From: Delphinapterus leucas
Lineage: Eukaryota > Chordata > Mammalia > Artiodactyla > Monodontidae
Reading direction: 5' to 3'
Assembly: GCF_002288925.2 (NCBI RefSeq)
Contig: NW_022098069.1
Location: 82,058,380 to 82,122,379 of the forward strand
Length of the DNA stretch: 64,000 bases
Part shown: piece after piece, positions 1-11,455 of the stretch
How the letters are laid out: every line of letters begins with the position of its first letter
Position numbering within the stretch: position 1 is the first letter of the stretch
Position numbers and translations under genes: made by a program
Notes under the pieces: generated by a model
The model's input: the letters and a program-made list of their open reading frames with translations, nothing else
Database searches by the model: none
Told to the model about the DNA's origin: nothing

Positions 1-640
1 CTGGTTAGATTGCTACAGAAGGCAATTTTGCAATATTGTCAAAACATAAAATGCATATACCTTTTGACTTCTAGGAATTCTCCCACATATACATAGAACA
101 TGTGCAAAGATGTTCATTGCAGTATTAGTTATAACAACGTTAGAAAACAATGTAGATGTCCAACAATAAGAGAATGGTTAAACAGACCATATGCAGCTGG
201 TTAAAAAGAACTACATGCTCTATATGTCCAGAATTGGAACTACATGGTATACAGTCACCCCTCCTATCAGCAGGGAATTGGTTCCAGGATCTCACATCCC
301 CCGGGATACCAAAATCGGCAATGCTCAAGTCCCTTATATAAAATGGCGTCTGGGAAACCTGGGGATCCAAAGAGCTGACTGCAACGCGAAGTAAGAAAAC
401 GCATGATGCTTTTAGTGGTATACTTAAGAGGCTGCCATTTATGTACAGAGCAATAATACATGCAAATACATATTCTTGTCTATCTCTGGAAGAATATCTA
501 GTAAAAGTGGTAGTCTTAGGAAAGAAGGAAGGGTAGGAGAGAACCCTTTCACTGTTTACATTTTTAATACTGTATCAAGTTTATGTATTTCATTTTCACA
601 TAAACACATTAATTATATGTACAAGGTAACATTTACTATT
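1..640 (+). repeat. Old LINE-1 (L1M-type) 3' end, split by a DNA transposon
   Basis: The left part (1-250) carries the degenerate end of L1 ORF2: a 'cttctaggaattctcccacatat' type motif, then 'gatgttcattgcagtatta' and 'gatgtccaacaataagagaa'. The right part (from about 384) continues with the 'tatctctggaagaatatc' and 'tactgtatcaagtttatgt' features seen in L1M 3' UTRs. A short DNA transposon interrupts it. It is heavily diverged and has no open frame. The exact subfamily and right edge are not certain. Confidence 0.6.
252..381. mobile_element. Short Tigger/MER-type DNA transposon remnant (TcMar-like)
   Basis: A 130-bp block starts cagtcaccc and ends agctgactg, giving short inverted ends, with a TA on the left flank as expected for Tc1/mariner-type insertion. 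The interior has the 'ggttccaggat...ataccaaaatcggcaatgctcaagtccctta' signature of a widespread non-autonomous mammalian Tigger-like family. It sits inside the old L1 tail, so it inserted after that L1. The family name is from memory and not tested. Confidence 0.55.
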
Positions 641-1414
641 TAATATGCACAAGTAATCTCATCATAAATTGTTTCTTTCCAATGTCTGGAGCCAGTTTTA
701 ATAACTGCACTTGTGAGTTTATACTTCCAAAACCTATAGATCTGAAATTCTGAGTAGTCTTTGAAAACTTGAAGCAATGAATGAATTGCTGATTGGATGA
801 GCCACTTATACCCTTTAATTAGAAGATAACTATTAAAAGAAATTGGTGAATTTTTTATTGTAAGCATAACCTTTCTTCCAACCTGCCTTTCCAAACTTTA
901 TTCCATATTGAAGGGGCAAAAAAGAGAGCTAGATAGAGACTTCAAGCCATTTCTTTTATAAGGTGGGCATTGATATAAAATCAAGAACACAGTATATATA
1001 TCACATGAATAATAGTTGAAAAACTATCTAAATATTCAGATCATGACCTCCTTTCACTCATTTAAAAATGGTTATATGTCAACACCAGAGCCTTAAAAGA
1101 AATTATTATTTTTGTTCCTGAAAGAGACACTATTAAACTTAACCTTCTCATATGCCTCGTAAGTTAATAAAAATAGTTTTCAGTAGTGTCATCTTCTTCA
1201 TGCAATCTTGATTTGTAAAATCCCTTTTCTAGCTGCTGATAAAAATATCAATTGTCATTTCCAATTAGTTTGATATGTATCTATTTTTTAAAAATTAAAA
1301 TAAAGTGTTTAGTCTTGGCATAAAATTCCAGGAGGGATAATGATACATCAGAATGACTGTGGTCAAATGCCATAGGATAATACTGGTATAAAAGGTAACT
1401 GAAGAATTCATGGA
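641..1414. other. No gene seen; AT-rich unique-looking DNA
   Basis: No recognisable repeat or coding pattern. The one open frame here (84 codons, minus strand) has no recognised motif. Confidence 0.5.
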
Positions 1415-1812
1415 TGCTATATTAGTCTGGGAGGGCTGCCGTAACAAGGTGCCTGTCACAAACTGGGGGGGTTAAACAAAAGAAGTGTATTCTCACAGCT
1501 CTGGAGGCTGGATATCCTAAATCAAGGAACTGACAGGCTTGGTTCCTTCTGTAGACCGTGAGAAAAAGATCTGTTCCATGCCCCTCTTCCTCCTGTACTT
1601 TCACATCACCTTCTCTCTATGCATGTTCCTGTGTCCAAATTCCTCTTTTTATAAGGCCAGCAGTTATATATTATTGGGGTCCACATCAATGACCTCACTT
1701 TAACTTGATATTTCTATAAACACTCTGTCACCAGATAAGGTCACATTTTGAGGTACTAGGGCTTAGGACTCCAACAAATAAATTTGGGGAGGATGCAATT
1801 CAACCCATAACA
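1415..1812 (-). repeat. Solo LTR of the ERVL-MaLR (MLT1/MST) type
   Basis: Read on the minus strand it begins 'tgttatgggttgaattg' and ends near 'ggcagccctcccagacta', the usual start and end of MaLR LTRs, with TG at the 5' end. The plus strand shows the complement: 'gggctgccgtaacaagg', 'ctctggaggctgg', 'cctctttttataaggcc' and 'caattcaacccataaca'. It is a lone LTR with no gag or pol. The exact subfamily is not assigned. Confidence 0.75.
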
Positions 1813-2079
1813 AATTTCTATGTTTAGTAAAAAAAAAAAAAAAAGTATTTGAAGGTATATAATAAGTATTTTCAAATTTCTGAAGGACTGGGGTGAAAAA
1901 GAGGGATGACATTTTTCTGGGCTGCTCTAAAAAACCAAAAACTAAAATGAATCTATGAAGTTAGGGAAATAAAATATTCAATTATATATAAGGCAATACA
2001 TTCTTTGAGAGGTTGTATAAGTGCCTATACGAAAGGCTTTGTATCTTGCAGACAAGAATGTAAAGAATGTAACGGCTAG

Positions 2080-2262
2080 CTACAGACCCTGGACTTGTTT
2101 TTTAATTTCTCTCTGCCTTGACTATTACCCTTTAGTAAAATGGAGGTAATAACACCTACTTCCTATGGTTTCTCTGAAAACTAAATGAGATGATATATAT
2201 TCAACATCCAGCACAGATTAGAACCTCAGGTAAGGGAGTTATTAATATCATTATTATTACTA
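2080..2262 (+). repeat. MIR SINE remnant
   Basis: The order 'ctctgccttgactattaccctttagtaaaatggaggtaataacacctac' followed by 'aaatgagatgatatatat' and 'cagcacagatta' matches the 3' half of MIR (the tRNA-related head is missing or unrecognisable). It is an ancient, degenerate, non-coding copy. Confidence 0.6.
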
Positions 2263-2784
2263 TTTTGTATTTTCTAATAATTGTAACGTATTGAGATAGT
2301 TCTGAAGAATTAAAATTGTGGGTAGAGGGCCACTTTGCACGGATAATATTACAGGAACTCTTACACTGCTTGCAAGCTGGATTGAGGATTTTAAAGGTCA
2401 CTTGTAAATGAGTATTTTATAGTTCTAGAAGGCAAATGGTAAGTTGAAAATAGATTCAGCAGCCTTGGTTATACATCTTCCCCCGTGAACACAAACTACA
2501 GCTGTTATTGTTTACTTCGGTTGTATCACTCCTCAGCTACTTAATTTCATAACTTGTAGCAATATTTTCCCCCGTCATGTGTTTGATTAATGTTGAAAAA
2601 TATCTGTACAAACACCAACATCAATTTTAATGTAATCTTCAATGTCAAATATTATCACAAAAAACAGCACTGAATATTCTACTGACGTAGCAGCTCCTTG
2701 GAACTGAATTGCCTCTAAATGCAAGTCCATTGTGGGTTTATTAAGAATAAGTACAAGTTAACCTTGTCCTCATATCATATATAG

Positions 2785-3060
2785 AGACTACATCATCCAT
2801 TCATTTATTGATTCCTAAGTCACCAAAATACGCTTTGGTACCCTGTTATGCGCCCAGAGACTGTCCTGGCTTGAGGGATACAAAAATAACAAAAAAAGGT
2901 ATTCCCATCTTCAGAGAGTTTTCAGCTTACTGGTCAAAACATCTAAGGAGACATACAATTTCTGAAGTATTAGTACTGTGGTAGGTGAGGCATAGATTAT
3001 CGAGGGGGTAGATGGGGTGGGCACCTGACCGCAATTCTGATGGTTAGGAAGGACTTGGCG
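2785..3060 (+). repeat. Ancient mammalian repeat remnant, family uncertain
   Basis: The run 'cattcatttattgattcc ... gagactgtcctggcttgagggatacaaaaataac ... tcttcagagagttttcagctta' resembles the common ancient element with 'ttattgagcacctactatgtgcc...gatacagagatgaa...aggagctcacagtct'. Similar pieces lie at about 29.70 kb and 52.69 kb. The assignment is tentative. Confidence 0.35.
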
Positions 3061-3188
3061 ATGGAAATGTTTCTAGGCTTAGACCCACAGGGTTAGTAGG
3101 AGTTCACAACTGAAAAGGAGGGAAAAAGAGGATGCTAGAAAAGAAAAAAAAGTGTGTGTGAATGCTCAGGGTCAAGAAAGGTCATGTA

Positions 3189-3451
3189 AGGGGACGATGA
3201 GATGAACTGGGAGATTGGGATTGACATATATACACTACCGTGTGTAAAACAGATAGCTAGTGGGAACCTGCTGTATAGCACAGGGAGTTCAGCTGGGTGC
3301 TCTGTGATGACCTAGATGGGTGGGATGGTGGGGGGAGGGAGGTCCAAGAGGGAGGGGATATAGGTATACCTATAGCTGATTCACTTCATTGTACAGCAGA
3401 AACTAACACAACGTTGTAAAGCAATTATACTCCAATTAAAAAAAAAAAAGG
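3189..3451 (+). mobile_element. 5'-truncated cetartiodactyl L1 3' end
   Basis: It contains the L1 3' UTR signature 'gacatatatacactacc ... gatagctagtggga ... gctgattcacttcattgtacagcagaaactaac ... caattatactccaatt' and a poly(A) tail. A probable target-site duplication is 'aggtcatgta' before the element and 'aggtcacgta' after the tail. Only about 260 bp of the 3' UTR was inserted; no ORF2 is included. Confidence 0.85.
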
Positions 3452-3574
3452 TCACGTATTTCTATGAAAATATTGAAAACTGAAGATTGGGAATTTACAG
3501 AAACTCTTTGCTACCTGGATACTCTGCTTCTTACCTCACAACCACAAACTCTGCAGTAAACACATGACTGAGGA

Positions 3575-3765
3575 CAAAGGGACAGAGTCACCTGGGCCAG
3601 TGTCAGATCACCAAGGTGCTTCTTACATGCAGACTCCTGGGCTCCACTGCAAACCTACCATGTTAAAAGTGAGAGTGGAGGTGGGACGGTGTTGAGAATC
3701 TACATTTTAAACAAGTTATTCAGGGGATCCTCATGGACCCTAAATCACTGTTACCTATCTTCTTC
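3575..3765 (+). repeat. MER5-like hAT transposon remnant
   Basis: 'gatcaccaaggtgcttcttac', 'cagactcctgggctccact', 'ggaggtgggac' and 'gagaatctacattttaaacaagtt' in this order match MER5A-type elements. Terminal repeats are degraded. Confidence 0.5.
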
Positions 3766-4174
3766 CAGTCCTAAGAGGAAAGACCCACAGCCTCCCAAGG
3801 ATCACGTGTTACTTCCAGAAGCCTTCAAAACAGACCAGGAGTGGTAAAAATGACACTATTCGTCCCAATGATTCATTTTCATTCCCCTTCCTAATATGTC
3901 TATCTCTTGCCACGTGACTTGCCATGGGAAAGACGCACTCCACAGTCACCTCATTTACATCTCACTTGACCGTGTAACTTACTGTGGCCAATGCAGTGTA
4001 AGTAAAAGTAATAGGTGCAACACGTGGGAAGATGCTTCAACTGCCGCTGCATGGCTCCCCCATGACAAGACTGAAATAAGGTCTTTTCTTTATTAGTCTG
4101 GATCCCCAAATGAAGAAGGTATGTGATACAGAGCCACAACTCTTCAGGAGCTCACACAGTGATGACCAGAAACA

Positions 4175-4500
4175 AACAGACTGCCAGGTATTTCTCCAGC
4201 AAGGATGGGTTTATTTGGGATCAGCAGAGAATTGAAATTCGGGGTCTACAACCATGGCGAGCCACATGCAAATCCGCCCCATAGGAAGGGAAGGAGAACC
4301 CTTTTGTAGAGGGGAAAAGCGAGTTGGGAGGGCAATAGTGAACAAAGAGTCCATGGCTTTTCATTGGCTGAGTCCTTACCAAGAAAGAAGCGGAGTCTTT
4401 CTTCTTCCTGTTGGGCTCTGCTATCATCTCAGGGCATGAGAGCTCCCCCTTCTGGGCTTCCAACTCTATTAAATTGAGGTTTCCATCAATTAATTTTTTT
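4175..4500 (-). repeat. Probable LTR fragment, minus strand
   Basis: The stretch holds 'tttatttgggatcagcagagaattg', which on the minus strand gives an AATAAA signal near the 3' end, followed by 'cattggctgagtccttacc' and 'gggctctgctatcatctcagg'. The layout and composition resemble a mammalian ERV LTR. No internal retroviral sequence follows and the family is not identified. A 107-codon minus-strand open frame here shows no known motif. Confidence 0.4.
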
Positions 4501-4875
4501 ATAATGGACAGAGTGAGAAATAAAGTGTTATTTTTGTAAACCACTGAGATCTTGAACTTATATTTTATTAAGGTAAAACATAGAGAAAGATTTCAGATCC
4601 GAAGAGATGAAAAAAAAATTTAATGTCTTTCCCTAAGACGAAATATGGTAAGTATGGCCACAGAAACACAAAAAGGAATTTGCAGTGCCCCTAAAGTGGT
4701 GCAGTAAGTGCACCTGGCAATACCCAACAACAGGCCAGACCCCACGTGTACACAGTTACCTGATGGTCTCACCCCACCACGGCTCCCCAGACTATACTGT
4801 CTCAAGAACAACAATGAGACCTCTAATCTGTCTTCAGAACACTGCAAGGAGGGCTTATCTGCCCTGCTGCTCTCT

Positions 4876-4927
4876 TACACACACACACACACGCACACAC
4901 GTGCGCACACACACACACACACACACA
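4876..4927. repeat. (CA)n microsatellite, interrupted
   Basis: About 52 bp of alternating CA with interruptions (cgca, cgtgcgc). The repetitive peptides readable in two frames across it are artefacts of the repeat. Confidence 0.95.
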
Positions 4928-7854
4928 GTTTGGGCAAGAAAGAATACCACTGGGCAAATAGCCTTCAAATACACAATCTATCTAATTTCTTCATGGCTTT
5001 TCCTGTTTGCTTTTCCAAATTCACCTTCTCATCTTCCATGGTAACAGGACAAGACAAAATGGTTCTGTTTTAATATTCAAGGGCCGTCACTCGCAGACAA
5101 TGCAGTGCTGTTCAGTGAAGGGCACCATTCAGCATACAAAAAATTTCTTGAATTCTTCCTTTCTCATCACTTGTGAATTAAAGGTTCCCTGAACAATACC
5201 TCGCCAGACTCCTGATTTCATCTTCCTGACGATATAGGTTACAAACACAAATCAGCATGAAAAATAACATGGATGGCTAAACCATCTGCTACCTACTCAT
5301 GTCTTTCTATAAATCGACAAAACGGCAAGATTCTGAAATGGATGTGTAACATTAGCTTGGTAAATACCCTCTGGATCTGGAGCCCTATACATGGAAAGAA
5401 ATTCCCAGAAGCCACCTTTTTCTAACTTCCGGTCTTCTAAAGTAAATAGACACATATGCAGACTTTTAAAAAGAAGAATTCTAAAAGATGCTGGAAACAA
5501 GTTTATAATGAATATGCTGAAAATATACATGCAGGTATACTCTGTACCTAGGTGACAAATAAGTCACACAGAATTTTATTAAAGCAATGATCACATGCCA
5601 TTTGTGCTTCATGATTACTCTGGCAACCTTAGATAGCGTAACGGCAAATGTCTCTGATGATAAAAAGCCACTAATTCCTGCAGGTGCAATTAATCATATA
5701 ATTTGGCACTAATGCGCTTTAAAATGGTATGTGGCTACTTTCAAAGCCCCAATATTTATCAAATATGATTTTTCAAATGTGCTTAAAGTTGCTAACATAA
5801 GCTGGAGTCCCCAACTCCCAATACTTGCTTCAAATGTAAAGAAGAGATGCTTCCATAGGAATATAGCTGTTCAGAGGTCATAAGGTCCTTTACTCCATGA
5901 CCCAAGCCAGTTGAGTCAGAGGTAATGATAATTGAAGTCCCCCTTGTCGCCTGTCTTAGAAGGCCATGATTCTGCTGGACTGTTTATAATTAAGCCTTAC
6001 CAAGATCCCAGTGTAGTGCAGGGGTTTCTGAGGCTGTGAGTCAAAATTGGGAGCACAAGGTGTCCTAAACTCCACCAAGACTAACTCCATGGGGACAATT
6101 CCTGGCCCAAGATAACCATTGGAAACCTGATGAATTATTTATAGATTCTTTCCCCTTCCTTTGCTAACTGCAAGAATCCAAGATATTCCAAAAGGTCTAG
6201 GAGCCATTCGCTTGGTCCTGTACTTCCTGGAATACCTCAGATGGCCCCAGCGTTGTTTTTTTAACCCCAGGGAACCTCCAGATTTCTAGAAATGACAGGA
6301 AGAATACACACACATTGATTATGGGCTGGACCATGTGCCCATTAGATCAGAGTTAGAGTCAAGCAAATACTCAGATAAATCCAGCCTCCTCAAAGTTTCA
6401 GGGTACAAAAAGTCAGGCTTCATTCATCGACTGGCAGTCACTGTGACAGGCACCCCCATCTCACCAAAGGTATCATCACTCCCATAGCGACAAGGATGCC
6501 CTCCATCTCGCAGGGATTCTTTTACTTCTCTTACACATTCTCCTTACCTAAGTTTCTTTCCTATCCCCCCTCCAAAATATATGGCCATAATAAGAATGCC
6601 ATCTATACCGGTTAGCGCATTTGTTCATTAAAAAGCCATCTCTCAGCTAAATGAAGACCCAAAGATCATTAGAGGTGACAGAGCATAGAATTTTTACAAT
6701 GACTACCTCCCATAAGGGCTCAAATATCACCTTAGTCATTTATGACTCTCTTGGTGTGTATTTTATACACCATTTATTTAAATCAGCTTTGAGAGAAGGT
6801 CATTCAGGTATCTGGATGTGGGTTAACATCTAAAATGAACCATGGTTTCTTCTTATTGTTCACTTAGTAAGGATAGTATAGTAGGTGGCCGAAGGCTATG
6901 ACCTCACTTGAGAAAGTGCAAAAACAGCACTTTTCCTTTGTTCACATTAGCATGAATATTTTAATATTTAAGTCTCTAACCCTTTAGGAGTGAAAGGTAA
7001 TTTGGTGCATATAGTATATCTGTAGCTCATCCTTCTGACTCTTAAGAATAATACTCTAGCTCAGGTGGAGAAGAGCTGCAGCAAAAGGACGTTAGCGTCT
7101 GCAGCAGTGTTCTGTTTAAACGACTTGGATCTATAAGGCAATCTTATCAGGCTTGTTTTAGAATAAATGGCAGCTTTATGTTGAAGAACAAGAGGAAGTA
7201 GTGAAGGATGCCGTGATGCATCATAACCCTGCAGGATTTTTACAAGCTGAGATAAATACTGAGATAATGAGAACAGATTTACTTGTCAGAGGCTCTGATG
7301 TCAAAACCAGAGTTTTCTACGATTTTCAAAAAGAATGCTTTTTAATACATTCACAACACAATAGCCCGCAACAGCAAACGATGAATATATATGTAAATTA
7401 ATATCAAAAAGAAGCATCTCCCTCTGATTGTCAGGAATGCCTGTGGGTAACACGAGAGTTACTTTATAAACACTGTGATATTTTTGAATGTTAACTTTTG
7501 CAAGCCCATCTCAAGTTTGCTCTCATTTTTCTGGAAATAACTGAAGGGTCATACACACAAAGACAAAAAATAATTCATCTGAGACTCTGAGTAGATTTTT
7601 ATGAAATCATCCACAAGCAGGAAACTTAGTAATCACAAGGCACCAGACGAAGCTCCATCATAAAAACATCTTTGAGGAGAACTGAGAAGAATTAAATGGT
7701 TAAGATTCAGAATATAAAGAGGTTATTGTGGGATGCCCCAAGAGTGTACTTCAAAACTGTTAATGTTCAATGAATTTATTAACCTCGGAAAACAGGAGGC
7801 TGGGAGTTTAAAAGTTTGCTAATGTTATAGAATTGTTAATTCAGGAATGAGAGG
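4928..7854. other. No gene seen; mostly unique DNA
   Basis: About 2.9 kb without recognisable gene, LINE or SINE. No open frame exceeds 77 codons after the microsatellite overlap. The part at about 5570-5770 is rich in TAAT/ATTA cores and looks low in repeat content (see findings). Confidence 0.5.
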
Positions 7855-8072
7855 TTTTTTTGTTTTTTTGTTTTTTTTTGCGGTACACGGGCCTCTCACT
7901 GTTGGGGTCTCTCCCGTTGCAAAACACCGGCTCCGGACGCACAGGCTCAGCGGCCATGGCTCACGGGCCCAGCCGCTCCGCAGCACGCGGGAACCTCGCG
8001 GACCGGGGCGCGAACCCGCGTCCCCTAGCATCGGCAGGCAGACTCCCAGCCACTGCGCCACCAGGGAAGCCC
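7855..8072 (-). mobile_element. CHR-type tRNA-derived SINE
   Basis: Minus-strand SINE. The plus strand starts with T-runs (the complement of the A-rich tail), then 'gcggtacacgggcctctcac', and ends in the complement of the tRNA-derived head 'gggcttccctggtggcgcagtgg'. The pol III box B region corresponds to 'ggcgcgaacccgcgtcccc'. No convincing target-site duplication is visible, unlike the copies at 48.2 and 57.6 kb. Open frames of 76-110 codons across it on both strands are repeat-derived. Confidence 0.9.
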
Positions 8073-9385
8073 GAAATTCCCTCTGCGTGAAGCCTGCAAA
8101 CAGCCCTGATGGAGAATGCCTCTGCCTTAAGAGATGATGACTGAGTTTCCTAAACAAGGACCAGAGAACTATTTTAGATTCTTAAAGGGAAAGGGGGCAA
8201 GGGCACTCAGAATCATACTAGAAAAAAAAAACATTTTAACTATTTGTTCCTTACTGATAAATGTAATTATTGGACATCAAGGAAATAATATTCAATAAGG
8301 ATTCGGGATCAAACAAAATTTCGAAGATTGTCTCAAACCAGCTTAAGAGATGAAAATTGAAGAAAAAATATAGATTGCGCCAATGTATAAACCAGTATCA
8401 CAGACATATGACGAACACCATTTTTGAGTCTGATCAGCAAACTTAGTAGAATTTTATTTTTAAAATGTAAAGGGATTTCAAGCACTAGGTCCTATTATTT
8501 CCCTTAAGACCAGTACTCCCAGCTGCTCCAAATGGAGCAGCAAAGTGAAATTAACCAACTCCCTTGAAAGGCTGTAGTGGTTCAGCTTCGGGGGGCTTGT
8601 TAATTTCCCTTCTCCAGGGGTTCTCAGTGAGGCCTCGGAGCAGAGCAGAGCAGGCAGAGTGAAAAAGAGAAATTAGCAAGCTTTCTAAAAATATTGCTTC
8701 CCCTAATTCTTTCAAGGGAATTGGTTCATTTCACTGTGCAACTCCATTCAGATCACTTCAAGTTTGAGAAAAGCTCCAATTAAAAAGAGGGAGAGGGGAA
8801 ACAAAGGAAATTGGGTAGAGGAGATGGATAGAATTTAAATCAATGACCTCAATCCAAAGCATTCCCCCCAAATACTTAGAGCACTTAACCTGTAAGGATT
8901 ACAAATATATATATATTTTTTAAAATTTGGCCAGGTAAAAAAAGTTTTCTTTTCACTTTTATTAATCTTATTCTCCCTTAGACTCTTGGTAGAACTTCTG
9001 AAATACAAATATTTTCTACTTTACCTGAATCATGGGGTTAAAGGCTGTTTATTTATGTCTGATCCATAAAACCCTCATTCCCTCTCTTCAAATCTGGATG
9101 ATGGCAATATCTCTACCCATTTCCCATGTGAAATAACATTATCAAGTGTTTTAAAACTGAAAAAGCTAGAAGGGACTTCTCATAAACACTGCCTTGAATT
9201 ATGAAAAGGGAAAAATGAGAAAACGAAATGAAAAAATGAAAAAAACTGAATTAAAAAACTGAAAGAAAATAGTAGAAAAACTAAAGGGATGATAAGTGGA
9301 AGAGGCTTGAAGGTAAGAGACACATGAAAGTAGTAAGTGCATGTATATCACCTAAGGACGCAAGGTACCATATTTTTTAAGGTAT
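8073..9385. other. No gene seen; includes a candidate conserved non-coding block
   Basis: No repeat family recognised. The segment at about 8520-8790 contains a 10-bp perfect inverted repeat (cccttgaaag / ctttcaaggg) and many AATTA/TTAAT cores; see findings. 9170-9290 is A-rich. Confidence 0.45.
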
Positions 9386-9962
9386 TGTTTTAATAGAGGA
9401 GAACAAACCTGACTCCACATTGGATCTATTCCTTTAGCTGTAACCTTTGTGCTCTGTTGCCTGTGCTTAGTCATGCTGGCTCTGCACCTTTGTCTGCTCA
9501 GTCAGTAAGAGAAGGTTGCCTTTATAGCCTGAAATATACATAATAGCCCTTTCTCAAAGCTCTGCCTCCCAGGCTTGACCTTCAAACCCACACCACTTTT
9601 CATTCATATACAGATTTAAAACTTTGCAGAACAGAAAATAACATTTGTTTCATGTAGGTTTACAAGAGCATCATGACCGGACCTACATGGACAGCTGTAA
9701 GAATAAAGGATTACCACCTCCGTCCCCTCGGAGGTCTGGCCGGCACCAAGAAGTCTGCAACGAACAATCACACCCCCTCCCCTTTCAGTATAATAGAAGC
9801 CTGATTTCTACCTTGGGTAAGACGGTTTTTGGGAACACTGGTCCACCATCTTATTAGTCTGCTGGCTTTCCAAAGGAAGTGGCTGTTCCTTGCCCCGACA
9901 CCTCGTCTCTTGATTTACTGGCCTGTTGTACAGTGAGCAGTATAAGCTTGGACTCAGTAACA
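9386..9962 (+). repeat. ERV1-type solo LTR
   Basis: The segment begins TG (tgttttaatagagg) and ends CA (ggactcagtaaca). It has a TATA-like 'cagtataatagaag' and the block 'ggctgttccttgccccgacacctcgtctc', typical of the R/U5 part of gammaretrovirus-like LTRs. No primer-binding site, gag, pol or env follows, so it is a solo LTR. Length is about 577 bp. A clean target-site duplication was not found. Confidence 0.65.
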
Positions 9963-10437
9963 TAGTGAAGGGCAGAAGTCAACACACGCATTCAATTTAT
10001 AGCATCACTAAATAACAGACAAAAGTTTTACTAAGAAAACCTAGAATATGTAAAATCACTGAAATAATGTACTACAGCTGTTAGCCTAGTATAAATAAGT
10101 GTTCACTAACGGTATCTTAAAATTACCTATTATCTATAGATCATTTCTATTCATGCTTCTCTTTTATAAAGTATGTAAAGTCCTTCGTTAGAGAATTATC
10201 TTTTATCTTCAACACATTTGACTTAAACCAACCAATAATATTAAAACAGTTAAGGATATATAAAGTCTTTTTGTAGGTACCATGGTTAAATGGAAAACGC
10301 ACAGCTTTGATTCCAGATCACAAATAAAATTAAGTTCATCAGTTTCTAGGTAGACTCTACATGTGGTCTTGGGCAAATTACTGGCCCTTCCAAAGAAAGA
10401 AATGTCAATTTTTAGAAAATTAGGTTAATAATGATCT

Positions 10438-11200
10438 TGGAGGGACAGCAGTGAGTGGTCCTGAAGAGAGATCTTAGTTCCCTACCCAGGAATTGAACCT
10501 GACTAGCCTGGATGAAAACCAGGAATCCTAGCCGCTAGAGCACCAGGGGCTAGAGGCTAGAAGCAAAGTGAGCCCTGGCTCTTTCCCCCAGTTGAAAGCA
10601 AGAATGTTTCAAGAAGGCAAGAACCGTAAAAACAGGTACGAAGTTTATTATTAAAGACACAGCACGGTATGGGACAGCACACAAAGAAACAGTTTATTTA
10701 TTTAAGTCAGAAGCAGGGCAGAAATACACACCGGGAGAAGAGGGCGGGCGTCCCGAATGCGGAGCGCAGTAAAGAGGTGACTGAAATCACTTATGTAGGG
10801 CAGTCCTTCTGGGTCTTTGTTCACATTTGGCCAACTATCTTGTTTCTTTTTTCACACCTGACTGGTCCCAGGACCCTCCCCACCATGCGTGCGCAACTTT
10901 TTGTTAAGATGGATCCCACCGCAGAGGCCTGTGGATGCATGTCCACACCACTTATTATGGGGTGGTGCCCCCTCCCTTTTTGACCCTCAAGGAGCCTTCC
11001 TGCACATCAGACAGGGAAGTTTTTCTTGACCTCAGGAGTGGTCATCTTATCTCTTTACTTCAGCAGAGCTCAGCTTCTGCCACTAGCTTTGTCCTTGGAG
11101 TGTCTGGGTGAGAACAAAGCTTCAATTTTACTCCACTTGACAAACCCCAGCTGTCCAGCCCGGAGGCCCATCTGTCTCCTACCTCAGTAAGATCCACCAT
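10438..11200 (-). repeat. ERV LTR (minus strand) with a tRNA-Glu-like segment
   Basis: Read on the minus strand the order is a long U3-like part, a TATA-like 'cttaaataaataaac', then 'gtgtctttaataataaact' with an AATAAA-type signal, then a U5-like part that includes a tRNA-Glu-like block (10479-10549). No gag, pol or env is present. It interrupts a MIR, which fixes its left edge near 10437 and right edge near 11200 to within some tens of bases. A 104-codon open frame on the plus strand (10669-10983) lies entirely within the LTR and has no recognised motif. Confidence 0.6.
10479..10549 (-). other. tRNA-Glu(TTC)-like sequence inside the LTR
   Basis: On the minus strand the segment reads through an acceptor-like 'cccctggtgctctagcgg', an anticodon stem-loop 'cctggttttcatccagg' with TTC in the loop, and a T-arm 'caggttcaattcctg'. 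The anticodon and T stems pair. The acceptor stem pairs poorly (5' cccctgg against 3' gtaggga), so it is a tRNA-derived relic and not a functional gene. Confidence 0.6.
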
Positions 11201-11344
11201 GAGTGATTGTTTGATTAGAGGATATGTATGTAACGTACCCAAGACACTGAATGTTTAGTGTTCAATGAATGGCAGCTATCATTATCATTATTAAGGTTCA
11301 ATATAGATAAGCCTAAGGCTGAAGTAATTTAAGAGATCATCAAG

Positions 11345-11455
11345 TTTAGCGGTTCCCAAAACTAAGATCCGATTTCAGGGTCCGATCTCAAATTTATTAG
11401 ATCAGAATCTCTGTAAATGCTGTCCAGAAATCTATTTGCAATCCAACATATTACT
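11345..11455 (+). repeat. MER5-like remnant
   Basis: 'agcggttcccaaaact' followed by 'attagatcagaatctctgtaaatgc' and 'ccagaaatctatttgcaat' recalls hAT/MER5-type elements. It is weak and degenerate. Confidence 0.35.

Larger units (their letters stand above)
10278..11298 (+). repeat. MIR SINE split by an ERV LTR
   Basis: The left piece (10278-10436) shows 'catggttaaatggaaaac', 'gtggtcttgggcaaattact' and 'aaaattaggttaataatga', in MIR order. The right piece (about 11205-11298) continues with 'gattagaggatatgtatgtaa', 'gtgttcaatgaatggcagctatcattatcattatta', the MIR 3' end. The two halves fit one ancestral MIR interrupted by the LTR between them. Confidence 0.6.

Noticed and set aside
7825..8157. 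GC-rich open frames on both strands suggesting exons
   Set aside because: They lie in a CHR SINE; the same peptides recur at 42.3, 48.2 and 57.6 kb.
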